Part shown: positions 63,853 through 64,000 of the stretch, piece after piece | Position numbering within the stretch: the stretch's first letter is position 1 | Layout: every line of letters begins with the position of its first letter | Origin: Rhynchopus euleeides | Lineage: Eukaryota; Euglenozoa; Diplonemea; Diplonemida; Diplonemidae | Direction: 5' to 3' | Length of the DNA: 64,000 bases | Assembly (NCBI GenBank): GCA_963210315.1 | Contig: OY723243.1 | Location: forward strand, 62,001-126,000 | Program-made: the position numbers and the translations under genes | Notes under the pieces: model-generated | What the model was told of the DNA's origin: nothing | What the model saw: only the letters and a program-made list of their open reading frames with translations | The model's database searches: none

Positions 63853-64000
63853 CTAGTTTTGTACGTGTGTGGGGTCAGTTTGCTGATCATGATCAAAAAA
63901 TAGAGTGTTTTCCCACACCCCAACCCGCCCCGCATTCCCCCTCGATTAAAAATGTATTTTGTAGCAGACACATCCCCAAAAATTGACCCCCCCCCACCCC
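63314..64000 (+). repeat. Right arm of the long inverted repeat (continues past the window)
   Basis: Covers the last 179 codons of the transposase-like gene and its 3' flank; the match to the left arm is still perfect at base 64000. Confidence 0.92.

Overview
The window looks like nuclear DNA of a euglenozoan protist, most likely a diplonemid. The evidence is eight copies (on the minus strand) of a spliced-leader (SL) exon that ends CAGTTTCTGTACTTCATTG followed by a GTATAC splice donor. This is the kinetoplastid/diplonemid SL signature, and the 5' part (ACCAACGATTT...) fits diplonemid SLs as I remember them. There is also at least one good cis-intron (GT-AG, in phase). The DNA is GC-rich and almost wholly mobile: I recognise no ordinary cellular gene, rRNA or tRNA.

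Bases 1-20796 are nested non-LTR retrotransposons of a restriction-like-endonuclease (RLE) type carrying OTU cysteine-protease domains. Element P1 (plus strand, open at the left edge) codes for reverse transcriptase (RT), RLE and an OTU domain. It is split at 2217/11472 by element M1 (minus strand, 2218-11462), a full-length relative whose single 2662-residue ORF reads OTU - zinc finger - RT - CCHC - RLE - OTU (decayed) - zinc - OTU - zinc - conserved tail. P1 was hit again by an insertion consisting only of poly(A) (11858-11885). P1 ends in a poly(A) at 15351-15365. Then come 2.7 copies of an unidentified 1112-bp tandem unit (15458-18417), fused to P2, a 5'-truncated third OTU element (18418-20796).

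Bases 20797-58923 are a tandem array: six complete copies and a partial start of a composite unit of 6258 or 6192 bp. Each unit has, on the minus strand, an SL exon, a leader and an RT-less 1161-residue OTU ORF (the 5' half of an M1-like element). Divergently, on the plus strand, it has the remains of a two-gene DNA transposon-like module (an acidic protein; a transposase-like N-terminal part; a C2H2 zinc-finger frame). Copies differ by indels that are all exactly 66 bp. The array is bordered on both sides by inverted copies of the P2 3' UTR.

Bases 59489-64000 hold a second, related DNA transposon-like element. It has a gene with an acidic product and a 66-nt intron, a 525-residue DDE-transposase-like gene, and an inverted repeat of at least 687 bp that includes the 3' end of that gene. 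A cluster of 20-bp palindromes at 22-bp spacing lies outside the left arm; a different palindrome set, also at 22-bp spacing, sits at the same place in the array units.

The most interesting signal is that every OTU retroelement 5' end, in two distinct families and at three kinds of junction, begins with an unspliced SL exon plus donor, and has a pyrimidine-rich tract and AG just before the ORF's ATG. This suggests retrotransposons that are transcribed as SL RNA and could cap their own mRNA by cis-splicing, while the unspliced RNA is the form that is reinserted.
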